Source of the DNA: Candidatus Gastranaerophilales bacterium
GTDB lineage: Bacteria; Cyanobacteriota; Vampirovibrionia; Gastranaerophilales; Gastranaerophilaceae
Direction: 5' to 3'
Length of the DNA: 64,000 nucleotides
Assembly (NCBI GenBank): GCA_944323165.1
Contig: CALURK010000005.1
Location: 1-64,000, forward strand
The notes beneath the pieces are model-generated. The model saw nothing but the letters and a program-made list of their open reading frames with translations. It made no database searches and was not told the DNA's origin. Below, piece after piece: positions 24,650 to 33,361 of the stretch. Position numbers and translations under genes: made by a program. The stretch's first letter is position 1, and the number at the start of each line of letters is the position of its first letter.

Positions 24650-25717
24650 TTAACCTTGTTTATTCTTATTTTTTAGCCCGTAAACAAATAATAGAATTTC
24701 TGCAACGGCCTTGTATAATTCCGGAGGAATTTGCTGATTAAGGTCAACCATTCTAAATAAAGCTCTTGCAACAGGTGCGTTATCAATAACTGGCACATTA
24801 TGATGTATTGCAATTTCAATAATTTTTTTAGCAATAAGCTCAGTTCCTTTAGCTGTAAGTGTAGGGGATTGCATAGTTTCAGCATCATATTTAAGAGCGC
24901 ACGCAACGTGGGTAGGGTTTCTGACAACAAAATCTGCATCAGGAACTGAATCCATAGCTCCCTGTTGAAGCATTTGCATACGTCTTTGTCTTAAAGCTGC
25001 TTTAACATGGGGATCTCCTTCAGAGTTTTTGTATTCATCTTTTATTTCTTTGAAAGACATTTTTTGATCTTTAAGGAATTTCCACTTCGTAACTCCATAG
25101 TCGGCAGCTGCAATAATTAAAAAAGCAATACAGGCTTTATAGATGAATTCAACAATAAGCTTGCCAAACTCTTTCATAACTGCGAAATTATTATCTATTG
25201 AAGCGAGCTTAAGAATGCTTTCTAAATGCTCTTTATAAACGCTCCAACCAACAAGACCCAAAATGAATACTTTTAATACGTTTTTTCCGAGTTCGAAAAG
25301 AGTTTTAACTTGAAAAAGGTTTTTAAAATATTTTGTAGGGTTTAACTTGTCGAGTTTAGGTACTAATGGTGCGGTTGCAACAAGAGGCCCCACTTGAATA
25401 AAATCTCCAATAATTGATACAAAAGCCGCAACAAACAGTATAGAGCCTATAATAGCAACGGTTGGAATGAGTTTGACGGTTAAGATGTAGGGTAGACCGA
25501 CCTCTGAAAGATGCTGATTGGGAATTTGTTCGTATAAAGCTCCGAATAAACCTACAATAAGCTTCCAAATAAGAGGCGCAAGCATATTTATGAAAGTAAA
25601 CATTACCAGAAGTGACAGTGCAACTGACACATCTTTAGATTTAACAACCTGCCCTTCTTTTCTAGCTCTTTCTAACTTCTGGGGCGTGGCATCAAATTGT
25701 TTGTCTTCATCACCCAT
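24650..25717 (-). CDS. flhB: Flagellar type III secretion protein FlhB
   Basis: A 355-aa inner-membrane component of the flagellar export gate that switches substrate from hook to filament. It starts with the cytoplasmic ATPQKLERARKEGQV segment, has four membrane helices, and carries the self-cleavage motif NPTH (VVRNPTHVACALKYD, about residue 270) followed by VPVIDNAPVARALF. The start has AGGTAG upstream. The neighbour downstream is the sigma factor gene. No other export-gate genes (flhA, fliP/Q/R) are adjacent, so flagellar genes are dispersed. Confidence 0.95.
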   Translation of the reverse strand: MGDEDKQFDATPQKLERARKEGQVVKSKDVSVALSLLVMFTFINMLAPLIWKLIVGLFGALYEQIPNQHLSEVGLPYILTVKLIPTVAIIGSILFVAAFVSIIGDFIQVGPLVATAPLVPKLDKLNPTKYFKNLFQVKTLFELGKNVLKVFILGLVGWSVYKEHLESILKLASIDNNFAVMKEFGKLIVEFIYKACIAFLIIAAADYGVTKWKFLKDQKMSFKEIKDEYKNSEGDPHVKAALRQRRMQMLQQGAMDSVPDADFVVRNPTHVACALKYDAETMQSPTLTAKGTELIAKKIIEIAIHHNVPVIDNAPVARALFRMVDLNQQIPPELYKAVAEILLFVYGLKNKNKQG

Positions 25718-25803
25718 TTTGGCTACCTGTTGGATTTTCTACAATATAATTCTATCATAAAATTGTGGTTTATAGTAAAATATTTTGCATAAAGGAGTTT
25801 TTC

Positions 25804-26097
25804 ATGAAAAAGTTTGTACTGATATTATTGGCGTTATTATCTTTATGCGGAGCATTTTATTCATATATTGAAATTTCAAGCAATATTGCCAAAGTTTTAG
25901 AATTTATTTTTGGAACATTGTTTGGTGTATTTTTAATGAATATAATTGTTTTTTCAAAGAATAAAAAGATAAATTCATACGCAAGAGAATTAGAAAAGGA
26001 ATCAATTGCTTCAAGTGAAAATTCTTCAAGGGTTAAAGTTTTGGAGGCTAAAATTGAAGTTTTGGAAAAAGCTTTGGAGAATGCTTTGAAGAAATAA
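25804..26097 (+). CDS. Small two-helix membrane protein with coiled coil (LapA-like)
   Basis: A 97-aa protein from the ATG at 25804 with AAAGGAG 7 nt upstream. Two membrane helices (residues 3-20 and 33-52) are followed by a charged coiled coil (SRVKVLEAKIEVLEKALENALKK). The layout matches the LapA/DUF1049 family, which in enterobacteria works with LapB in controlling lipopolysaccharide synthesis. The assignment is by architecture only. Confidence 0.6.
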   Translation: MKKFVLILLALLSLCGAFYSYIEISSNIAKVLEFIFGTLFGVFLMNIIVFSKNKKINSYARELEKESIASSENSSRVKVLEAKIEVLEKALENALKK

Positions 26098-26186
26098 AAA
26101 TACAGTAGTATAAAAATATAGTTATATAGTATTATTGATTTTTATATAAATTTGATTTAGCATGTGTATACAATCGGAGGTGTGTG

Positions 26187-26495
26187 ATGAGAGTTGGTTC
26201 TGTATCTAGTGTGTATAGTATGCCCCATTACCGAAAAGTTCAGAGAAAAGCAAACGAGCCTACTAGCTCTACAGTGTCGAATGGTACTCAGAATGTAAAT
26301 TTTAGAGGAAAGTTCGGTAGAATTATAGGCGGAACAATTGGTGCCGGAGCTGTAATGGTAGCATCGTTTGTTGTTGCGCCTGCAGCAGTGTGTCTGACTG
26401 GTGCTGGGTTATTTCTCGGTTTAGTCGGCGGCGATGTTGCTGAAGATGCAATTAACAAAGAGGGCGATTTTAAGGACAACAAAAAGAAGCCATAA
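26187..26495 (+). CDS. Small F-x-G-tagged membrane protein
   Basis: A 102-aa protein behind GGAGGTG. The first 35 residues are polar and disordered, then NVNFRG (Phe39) matches the recurrent motif of this window. A hydrophobic Gly/Ala/Val hairpin follows (IIGGTIGAGAVMVASFVVAPAAVCLTGAG...), compatible with two short membrane passes, and the end is charged. No family is recognised. Confidence 0.65.
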   Translation: MRVGSVSSVYSMPHYRKVQRKANEPTSSTVSNGTQNVNFRGKFGRIIGGTIGAGAVMVASFVVAPAAVCLTGAGLFLGLVGGDVAEDAINKEGDFKDNKKKP

Positions 26496-26586
26496 TTAGT
26501 ATGTCTGGTTTATTGCATCCATCTAAACTTTATTGTATTATATTCTTAATATAAGAAGAAGTTATAACACGATAAAGGAAGAGATT

Positions 26587-27201
26587 ATGACAACAGATTT
26601 TAAAAAGATTTTGAGCTATGTACCAACGGTAATTGAATCTTCTTCAAGAGGTGAAAAGTCTTTTGATATATTTTCACGTTTGTTGAGAGAACGTATAATA
26701 TTTTTGGGTACAGAGATAGATGATGATGTTGCAAATTCAGTTGTAGCACAACTTTTGCTGCTAGATAGTGAAAACCCTGAGAAGGATATTATGTTGTACA
26801 TAAATTCTCCGGGTGGTGTTATAACAGCCGGTATGGCAATATATGATACGATGAACCTTATAAAAGCTGATGTTCAGACTATTTGTCTTGGCGAAGCTGC
26901 ATCAATGGGTGCATTCCTTCTATCTGCTGGTGCAAAAGGAAAGAGAATGGCTCTTCCAAGCGCAAGAATAATGATTCACCAACCTTTGGGTGGTGCTAAA
27001 GGTCAAGCAACGGATATAGAGTTAGAAGCCAAAGAAATCCTAAGAATGAAAGATATGTTAATAGGGATTATGGCAGAAAATTCTGGTCAGCCTGTAGAAA
27101 AAGTTAAGGAAGATTGTGAAAGAGATCACTATCTTTCAGCAGCCGAAGCAGTAGAATACGGTTTAATAGATAAGGTTGTAACTTCTGCAGCTGCTCAATA
27201 G
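26587..27201 (+). CDS. clpP: ATP-dependent Clp protease proteolytic subunit
   Basis: A 204-aa serine peptidase that forms the tetradecameric Clp barrel. Catalytic Ser106 lies in GEAASMGAF and His131 in IMIHQPLGG. The IGF/L-type loops and [17 protein letters not shown] are canonical. ATG 26587 with GGAAGAG is the right start; in-frame codons further upstream lack a ribosome site. No clpX or tig is adjacent. Confidence 0.95.
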   Translation: MTTDFKKILSYVPTVIESSSRGEKSFDIFSRLLRERIIFLGTEIDDDVANSVVAQLLLLDSENPEKDIMLYINSPGGVITAGMAIYDTMNLIKADVQTICLGEAASMGAFLLSAGAKGKRMALPSARIMIHQPLGGAKGQATDIELEAKEILRMKDMLIGIMAENSGQPVEKVKEDCERDHYLSAAEAVEYGLIDKVVTSAAAQ

Positions 27202-27222
27202 TAAAGTATATATTTCAAATGT

Positions 27223-27253
27223 AACGGGAATTTTGTATGAATTTCCGTTTTTT
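27223..27253 (+). terminator. Terminator after clpP
   Basis: Hairpin AACGGGAATT with AATTTCCGTT around a TTGTATG loop, followed by a T-run. Confidence 0.8.
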
Positions 27254-27350
27254 GTTGCATTTAAAAATCATTCATAATAAAATATTGCTAATGTGTACCG
27301 GGTCGGAATTAAAAACCTTACCGGAGTAATATAAATTAAGGAGAAAAATT

Positions 27351-28622
27351 ATGACATCAAAAAAATTTTTATTTACTTCTGAATCAGTAACAGAAGGACA
27401 CCCCGACAAAGTATGTGATCAGATTTCTGATGCTATTTTAGACGAGTTTTTAACAAAAGATAACCATTCAAGAGTAGCTGCTGAAACTACAGCTACAACG
27501 GGTATGGTTTTAGTTTGTGGTGAAATTACATCAAATTGTTATGTTGATATTCCACAAGTTGTAAGAAATAAAATAAGAGATATCGGATATGTCGGTTCTG
27601 CAGGTGGTGGATTTGATTGTGATACTTGCGCAGTTTTGACAAGTATAGACGAACAATCTGTTGATATTGCTGGCGGCGTAAATAAAGCTTTGGAAAGTAG
27701 AAGTGAAAATTCCGATACTTCAACTACAGAAACTTCTGATATAGGTGCGGGTGATCAAGGTATAATGTTTGGTTATGCTTGTAACGAAACACCTGAATTA
27801 ATGCCTCTTCCTATAAGTTTGGCTCATAAATTGTCTTTTAGGTTAGCTCAAGTAAGAAAAGAAGGTATTCTAAAATATTTGAGACCAGATGGAAAATCCC
27901 AAGTTACCGTAGAATATGTAGATGGTAAACCTTCAAGAATTGATACTATTCTTCTATCTACACAGCACGCAGCTGAAATCAATGGTGTTAGTGATAATGC
28001 AAAAGTTCAGCAGATAATAAGTAATGATTTGAAGAAATGTGTTATAGATTATGTGTTTGAAACAGAATCTATAAAGCCGGATTCAAATACAAAAATACTT
28101 ATAAATCCTTCAGGTAGATTTGTAGTTGGTGGCCCTCAAGGTGACTCAGGTTTAACAGGAAGAAAAATCATAGTAGATACTTACGGAGGCTACTCTCGTC
28201 ACGGCGGCGGAGCTTTTTCTGGAAAGGATCCGACGAAGGTCGATAGATCAGCAGCTTATGCGGCAAGATATGTTGCAAAGAATATTGTTGCAGCAGGGCT
28301 TGCGGACAAGTGCGAAATTGAATTAGCTTATGCTATAGGTGTAGCAGAACCTGTTTCAATCTTTGTTGATACCTTTGGTACTGGTAGAATTTCTGATGAT
28401 GAAATTTCTGAATTAGTTCGTAAGAATTTTGACTTACGTCCGGCTGCAATTATTTCAAACTTTGATTTGAGAAATTTACCTGCTAAGAATGGCGGAAAAT
28501 TCTACCAAAAACTTGCTGCATACGGACACGTAGGCAGAACTGATATGAACATACCTTGGGAACAGTTAGATAAGGTAGATGTATTAAAAAAGTCTTTGAG
28601 TAGTGCTTGTGCACTTTGCTAA
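27351..28622 (+). CDS. metK: S-adenosylmethionine synthetase
   Basis: A 423-aa methionine adenosyltransferase that makes SAM from ATP and methionine. Motifs are complete: [32 protein letters not shown] (methionine loop), [20 protein letters not shown] (P-loop) and [20 protein letters not shown] short extra loop of Ser/Thr/Glu ([12 protein letters not shown]) precedes GAGDQG. AAGGAG ribosome site. The 100-nt leader holds two CCGG blocks but no recognisable SAM riboswitch. Confidence 0.96.
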   Translation: MTSKKFLFTSESVTEGHPDKVCDQISDAILDEFLTKDNHSRVAAETTATTGMVLVCGEITSNCYVDIPQVVRNKIRDIGYVGSAGGGFDCDTCAVLTSIDEQSVDIAGGVNKALESRSENSDTSTTETSDIGAGDQGIMFGYACNETPELMPLPISLAHKLSFRLAQVRKEGILKYLRPDGKSQVTVEYVDGKPSRIDTILLSTQHAAEINGVSDNAKVQQIISNDLKKCVIDYVFETESIKPDSNTKILINPSGRFVVGGPQGDSGLTGRKIIVDTYGGYSRHGGGAFSGKDPTKVDRSAAYAARYVAKNIVAAGLADKCEIELAYAIGVAEPVSIFVDTFGTGRISDDEISELVRKNFDLRPAAIISNFDLRNLPAKNGGKFYQKLAAYGHVGRTDMNIPWEQLDKVDVLKKSLSSACALC

Positions 28623-28636
28623 GTCCAGTTTTGGGT

Positions 28637-28670
28637 AAAAAAAGAGGGGAATTTAATTCTCCTCTTTTTT
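28637..28670 (+). terminator. Terminator after metK
   Basis: Hairpin AAAAAAGAGG/CCTCTTTTTT with an inner GAATT/AATTC extension and a six-T tail. Confidence 0.88.
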
Positions 28671-28767
28671 GTGTATAAGATTGTAAATATTATTACATAG
28701 GGTAGTGACATTTTTTTAGGATTAATATAATATAGAGATATATTAAGGGGGAAAGGAGTTTGGGCTC

Positions 28768-29244
28768 GTGATAAATAGGAAGATAGAAACCGTAAATCCT
28801 GTGCAAAGTTCTTTGTCAAGAGAGGATGATTCTTTTACTGCATTGTCGACTTCGGCTTTGCTTGCGAAAAGTTCTGTTCCTTATTCACACAGAAGAATCG
28901 CTGATAATTACGTAATTATAAAACGCGTGTACAGGTTCCAAGCTGTTCAAAGCAGAATCTCAAACTCAGAACTTCAACTCCTTAAAAAGTATGATTTCAA
29001 TACTTTAGAATTTTCGACAATAAAGCAAATTAATGAAGAGTTGTCTTATTTGAAAAAATGGTCAACTTCAAGTAATGAACTTCTAAGAAAAGATGCAGAT
29101 AATTTGCTTCAAATAAGATCAAAAGAATTAAAATATATAGTAGCAAGCAGGTATTCTACAGTAACAGATGAAATTTACAATGGTTACAAGGCTTTGGAAA
29201 AATATTTTGAAGAAATTTCAAAGTTTTATTCACCAGTTTGTTAA
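28768..29244 (+). CDS. Orphan soluble helical protein
   Basis: A 158-aa protein starting at GTG with AAAGGAG 9 nt upstream. The first 35 residues are polar and likely disordered; the remainder is helical (NSELQLLKKYDFNTLEF, IKQINEELSYLKKW). It ends in SPVC with a C-terminal cysteine. No signal peptide or recognised domain is seen. Its upstream region contains TTTTTTTAGGA (28711-28721), also found in front of the next gene, so the two may be co-regulated. Confidence 0.65.
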   Translation: MINRKIETVNPVQSSLSREDDSFTALSTSALLAKSSVPYSHRRIADNYVIIKRVYRFQAVQSRISNSELQLLKKYDFNTLEFSTIKQINEELSYLKKWSTSSNELLRKDADNLLQIRSKELKYIVASRYSTVTDEIYNGYKALEKYFEEISKFYSPVC

Positions 29245-29308
29245 TATTTATTAATAATGGGGCAATTTTATTTTTTTAGGAGTTTTACTATATCCGGAAG
29301 GTAGTAGT

Positions 29309-30001
29309 ATGAATATAAGTCCCATAAATAATAACTTTTCAAATACAGCTTTTTCCCATCATTCATCTGGTGATAAGGATAAGTGTACATTAAAAGAGAA
29401 AGCTATAGTTGCTACAACATCGGCATTAGGAGTAGGAGCTAGTTTAGCGGTTTTGGCGAAAGGTTCCGGATATTCACTAAATCCGACAAGAATGTTTAAA
29501 AATTTTAAGAAATCTTATGTTGCATCGACGCCATTTTTTGCTAAACAAATAATTTCCATGGGCGTTGGAACTTGTCTTGGCGGGCTCGCTGGTGGTTTTA
29601 TTATAGATAAAGATAAGGATGATAGAAAAGCTAAAATGCGTGAAGCAATTATGCAAATGGGAAATATTTCGGTTCCTATATCAACTGTAGCCTTGTTTAA
29701 TAAAATATGTAGTAAACACGGCAAGTTGGCACAATCTGTAGGGTCTTTAGCTGGAATTTTTGCAGGAGTTTATCTTGCAAACTTTTTAATGAATAAATTA
29801 GGCAATTTTTTGTTTAAAACTAAGGATGAACGCGGGGTTAAACTTATAGATTTCTCAGCGCATTTGGATGATCTAATGGCTGGCGCATCATACATATCAA
29901 CTTCAAAATGGGTTCATAATATAGCTAGAGTTGTTCCTGCAGTTTTAGTTCTTCCCGGAATTGAAGTCGGAACAAGAAAAGCAGAAAACAAAAAATTATA
30001 G
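29309..30001 (+). CDS. Multi-pass membrane protein, lineage-specific
   Basis: A 230-aa protein with a polar N-terminus (MNISPINNNFSNTAF, a partial version of the local tag) and about four to five hydrophobic segments: AIVATTSALGVGASLAVLA, IISMGVGTCLGGLAGGFII, VGSLAGIFAGVYLANFLM and ARVVPAVLVLPG. A charged KDKDDRKAKMREA loop separates the second and third. No family is recognised. The ribosome site is GGAAGG. Confidence 0.7.
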   Translation: MNISPINNNFSNTAFSHHSSGDKDKCTLKEKAIVATTSALGVGASLAVLAKGSGYSLNPTRMFKNFKKSYVASTPFFAKQIISMGVGTCLGGLAGGFIIDKDKDDRKAKMREAIMQMGNISVPISTVALFNKICSKHGKLAQSVGSLAGIFAGVYLANFLMNKLGNFLFKTKDERGVKLIDFSAHLDDLMAGASYISTSKWVHNIARVVPAVLVLPGIEVGTRKAENKKL

Positions 30002-30004
30002 AAT

Positions 30005-30047
30005 TAAAAAAGGACAAAACTATAAGCTTTACAGTTCTGTCCTTTTT
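30005..30047. terminator. Bidirectional terminator
   Basis: Long imperfect hairpin AAAAAAGGACA ... TGTCCTTTTT between the convergent 230-aa and 50-aa genes; both strands end in T-runs. Confidence 0.8.
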
Positions 30048-30087
30048 ACTAATACTTTCATACTCCCGAAATCTCTGAAAATAACCC

Positions 30088-30240
30088 CTATGCTAATCCC
30101 AAAGCCTTTCTGTACCAAGAAAATGACTCAATTTCGTAACCATTGAATGTAGTTTTAATCTGCTGTTTCTTTAAGTAATTTTCAAACTCATCATTGAATG
30201 CAGATTTAACTGTTTTTTTCTCTTTTGTAATCAGTTTCAT
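30088..30240 (-). CDS. Small 50-residue protein with TFNG motif
   Basis: A minus-strand ORF starting at ATG 30240 with AGGAG 7 nt upstream. It encodes a basic helical peptide beginning MKLITKEKKTVKSAFNDEF and ending SWYRKALGLA. TTFNGYE around residues 30-36 resembles the local F-x-G motif. It has its own upstream region with a TGC-TAAAAT extended -10 near 30321-30329. No family is recognised. Confidence 0.6.
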   Translation of the reverse strand: MKLITKEKKTVKSAFNDEFENYLKKQQIKTTFNGYEIESFSWYRKALGLA

Positions 30241-30441
30241 CTTTTTTCTCCTATTTTGAAGTAACACACTATATGACCATTAAGATATCAGTTTAAATCT
30301 CACACCAACTTTATGGGTGTATTTTAGCATAAAATTTGACTTTTAGCAATTAGTATGTGAAGAAATGTTAGCTATTTTATAAAAAATTATTCTTTAGAAT
30401 TAGAAGTATATAATCACAAAGAATGTTTGTATATATAAATG

Positions 30442-31476
30442 TTAATTGTATTTTATTGCAACTTTAAGGCAATCATCTGTTTTAGCTCTAAAGTATTCAT
30501 AAGCTCTATTAATTTCATCAAAATTAAATACTTTAGAGATTAAAAAATCTGTATTAATTCTGTTTTTAGAAATAAGGTCAAGAAGCATTTGTGTATGAAT
30601 GGCGTCCACCCCTCCGGTTTTAAAAATAAGGTTTTTTCCATACATTTGAGGAAGAGGTAAAATCTGGTTCACTTCATACATAGCAACCACTCCGACAACA
30701 GAATTAGGTCTTGCAATTTTCCAAGCTAATTCAAATGTATTATCTCCTCCTGCGGCTTCTACGACTCCGTCAGCACCTCTATTTTGAGTTATTTTATTAA
30801 CTTCTTTTTCAATATCAATTTTATTGGGGTTAAAAGTATAGTCTGCAAATTTAAGTTTTTGGGCTAAATTAAGTCTTTTATTATCAATATCAATAGCAAT
30901 AATATTACAATTTTTGATAGCTTTAGCACACATCATTGCGCATAACCCAACGGGGCCAGCTCCAATAACTGCTAAAGTTTCATTTTCTTTTATATCACAA
31001 AGTTCAACTCCAAAGTATCCGCTTGATAGTATATCGCCCACAAAAAGAGCATTTTCGAAGCTTACGTTCTTAGGAATTTTTGTAAGTCCTTTGTCAGCAA
31101 AAGGAACTCTGACAAATTCAGCTTGGCATCCGTCGATTTTGCATCCGAGCTCCCAACCTCCATTAACACAATTATTTATGAATCCGCGCTTGCAAAAATA
31201 GCATTCTCCACAGAAAGTTTCACAGTTTGCGCTTACCCTATCACCTACTTTTATATTGGATATATCTGATCCGATTTCTACAACTTCTCCGACAAATTCA
31301 TGTCCGAGAACTATTTCTTCTTTTGCTTGAGGTACAAAGCCTTTAATAATATGCAAATCACTTGTACAAATAGAAGATAACTTAACTTTTACAATTGCAT
31401 CCCTAGGAGATTGAATTTCAGGTTTCGGTTTGTCTATAAATTCTATATTATTATTTTTGTAAATTAAAGCTTTCAT
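30442..31476 (-). CDS. Zinc-dependent alcohol/polyol dehydrogenase (MDR family)
   Basis: A 344-aa medium-chain dehydrogenase. The catalytic zinc ligands are in SICTSDLHI and LGHEFVGEVVEIG; the structural zinc loop is ANCETFCGECYFCKRGFINNC with four cysteines; the NAD site is LAVIGAGPVGLCAMM. It oxidises alcohols, polyols or threonine, but the sequence does not settle which. ATG 31476 is preferred; no Shine-Dalgarno site is present and TATAAT ends 9 nt upstream, so the leader is very short. It is divergent from the SIMPL gene. Confidence 0.88.
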   Translation of the reverse strand: MKALIYKNNNIEFIDKPKPEIQSPRDAIVKVKLSSICTSDLHIIKGFVPQAKEEIVLGHEFVGEVVEIGSDISNIKVGDRVSANCETFCGECYFCKRGFINNCVNGGWELGCKIDGCQAEFVRVPFADKGLTKIPKNVSFENALFVGDILSSGYFGVELCDIKENETLAVIGAGPVGLCAMMCAKAIKNCNIIAIDIDNKRLNLAQKLKFADYTFNPNKIDIEKEVNKITQNRGADGVVEAAGGDNTFELAWKIARPNSVVGVVAMYEVNQILPLPQMYGKNLIFKTGGVDAIHTQMLLDLISKNRINTDFLISKVFNFDEINRAYEYFRAKTDDCLKVAIKYN

Positions 31477-31518
31477 ATCTTTATTATTATAAATGAACAA
31501 AATGAAAGTAAAATCGTT

Positions 31519-31524
31519 TATAAT
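31519..31524 (+). promoter_or_regulatory. -10 box of the SIMPL gene
   Basis: TATAAT 25 nt before the ATG at 31550, followed by a GGAGGG ribosome site. The upstream half overlaps the start region of the divergent dehydrogenase gene. Confidence 0.55.
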
Positions 31525-31549
31525 AATGAAAGGAAATTTAGGAGGGAAA

Positions 31550-32293
31550 ATGAAAAAAGTTTTAGTACTAGCTTTAGTAATGGGTTTGTTTAGTTCAACA
31601 GTAATAACTGCTCAAGCCATCACACAAGGATCTGAGAAGGGTTATATTTCTGTTTCAACGGATGCGAATACGGAGATTGCGCCGGATGTGGCAGAAATCT
31701 CATTTGCGGTTCAAACATCGGATTCAAAATCTATGCAGAAAGCAACACAGTTAAATAAAGAGGCTTCAGATAAAGTTCTTTCAACTTTAGCCTCAATGTT
31801 AAATCCTAAAAATGGAGATTATATTAAAACTTCAGACTATAGCGCACAGCCTATATATAGTTATTCCGGAAGCAAAAGAAATTTTGATAAGTATGAAGTT
31901 TCTAATAGAGTAATTGTGCATACAAAATCTCTTGACAAAGTCGGAGAAATGATTGATAAAGCAATAGAAGCCGGCGCTACTAACGTAGATAACTTAAACT
32001 TCTCAATTTCAACTTATGATAATCAATGTAACGAGCTTTTAGGAATAGCTACGAAAAAAGCCCAAACAAGAGCAGGTTTTTTGGCAAAGAATTTAGGTAC
32101 AACACTTGATGGTGTAAGAAGTTTTAATGTAAGTTGTAGTGCAAATAATTACGGAAATACAAGATTTTATATGGCAAAAAATATGCTTGTGAATTCAGCG
32201 GTTGCAGATTCTGCAGCCGGAACTTCTACATCCATTTCTGGCGGTGTAATAAAAATAAACGCAAATGTTAATGCAAGTTTCTTTGTAAAGTAG
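31550..32293 (+). CDS. Exported SIMPL-domain (DUF541/YggE-like) protein
   Basis: A 247-aa periplasmic protein with signal peptide (MKKVLVLALVMGLFSSTVITAQA). The SIMPL domain is seen in GYISVSTDANTEIAPDVAEISFAV, the YSYSGSKRNFDKYEVSNRV strand pair and ATKKAQTRAGFLAKNLG. Family members such as YggE and BP26 form large ring assemblies and are linked to oxidative stress or envelope integrity. ATG 31550 has GGAGGG; upstream in-frame starts would spoil the signal peptide. Confidence 0.85.
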   Translation: MKKVLVLALVMGLFSSTVITAQAITQGSEKGYISVSTDANTEIAPDVAEISFAVQTSDSKSMQKATQLNKEASDKVLSTLASMLNPKNGDYIKTSDYSAQPIYSYSGSKRNFDKYEVSNRVIVHTKSLDKVGEMIDKAIEAGATNVDNLNFSISTYDNQCNELLGIATKKAQTRAGFLAKNLGTTLDGVRSFNVSCSANNYGNTRFYMAKNMLVNSAVADSAAGTSTSISGGVIKINANVNASFFVK

Positions 32294-32304
32294 ATTAATT
32301 GTGT

Positions 32305-32330
32305 AATTGGGCAGTTTAATCTGCCCAATT
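32305..32330 (+). terminator. Terminator hairpin overlapping the next promoter
   Basis: Perfect 10-bp stem AATTGGGCAG/CTGCCCAATT with a TTTAAT loop. The T-tract is weak. The loop lies at the -35 position of the following gene, whose -10 is TATAAT at 32338-32343. Confidence 0.65.
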
Positions 32331-32337
32331 ACTGTGT

Positions 32338-32343
32338 TATAAT
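32338..32343 (+). promoter_or_regulatory. Extended -10 placed for a leaderless mRNA
   Basis: TGT-TATAAT, then 6 nt and ATG at 32350, without any Shine-Dalgarno sequence. Confidence 0.6.
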
Positions 32344-32349
32344 GAAAAA

Positions 32350-33279
32350 ATGAAAGAAAAAAATAAAGTTATAAAAAAGATTATAAATAGTTTGAATGCA
32401 AACGATTTGGATTATGCAAGGAAATTAATCGAGCGTGATTTAAAGCGTCTAAATTGCGATGATGAATATTATTTTTATTCGGCTCTAATAACTTCTGACA
32501 TGAAAGAAAAGAAGGCTTTATATACAAAAGCAATTGAGGCGAATAATTCCTTTTTGGACGCATATATTAATAGAGGGCTTGTAAATAACGAACTTGGTAA
32601 TTATGAGGAGTCTATTGAGGATTATAATAGGGCTATTGATATCGATAAAAAATGCGCATTAGCTTTTAATAACCGAGGGTATACAAAATACAAGCAAGGT
32701 GACTTCCAAGGAGCTTTAGCAGATTATAATAAAGCCATAATTCTAAATCCAAAATTTCAGATGGCAATAGATAATAAAGCTCTATTGTTCTCGAAAGCTT
32801 GCATGAAAGATGATGAAGATTTTAGTGAAAAATTCTACTTAAGTCTTGGAATTTCAGAAATAAATGAAGGTAATTTTGTAGAAGCAATAAGAGATTTTGA
32901 TGAGTCTTTAAAATATAATAAAAACTCTGCTTTGACATATTTTTATAAAGCAATTGCCTTTCAGAGTATAAGTAAAGATAAAGAGGCTTATGATAACTAC
33001 ACAAAAGCAATTCAGCTCAATAAGAATATGACAGATGCGTATTTTAACAGAGGTCAATTGACGATAAAAACGAATCCCAAAGAGGCATTGGATGATTTTG
33101 TGACGGCTGTAGCTTTAGATCCAAAATTTATAGATGCCTATTATTCAATAGCTATTGTTCAGAAAAATCTGGGACATTATGAAGATGCTCTGAAAAATTT
33201 GGATAAAATTATAGCAATTGAACCTCAAGCCATAAATGCCAAGGCTTTGAAAAAACTTATTCAATCGAAATATTTGTAG
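32350..33279 (+). CDS. Tetratricopeptide repeat (TPR) protein
   Basis: A 309-aa cytoplasmic protein of about seven to eight TPR units, for example SFLDAYINRGLVNNELGNYE, ALAFNNRGYTKYKQGDFQGA and MTDAYFNRGQLTIKTNPKEA. TPR arrays are protein-binding scaffolds. No signal peptide or extra domain is visible, so the partner is unknown. Transcription seems to begin at the start codon. Confidence 0.88.
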   Translation: MKEKNKVIKKIINSLNANDLDYARKLIERDLKRLNCDDEYYFYSALITSDMKEKKALYTKAIEANNSFLDAYINRGLVNNELGNYEESIEDYNRAIDIDKKCALAFNNRGYTKYKQGDFQGALADYNKAIILNPKFQMAIDNKALLFSKACMKDDEDFSEKFYLSLGISEINEGNFVEAIRDFDESLKYNKNSALTYFYKAIAFQSISKDKEAYDNYTKAIQLNKNMTDAYFNRGQLTIKTNPKEALDDFVTAVALDPKFIDAYYSIAIVQKNLGHYEDALKNLDKIIAIEPQAINAKALKKLIQSKYL

Positions 33280-33361
33280 ATACAAATAGCATAACTACTT
33301 GTATTTATCAAAAATTTAGGGTATTGTATATAAGTAATAGGGTAGTTAGGAGTATTTGTGA

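Noticed and set aside
27202-27350. SAM riboswitch upstream of metK
   Set aside because: No kink-turn, core or pseudoknot text of the known SAM classes could be recognised, only two CCGG blocks.
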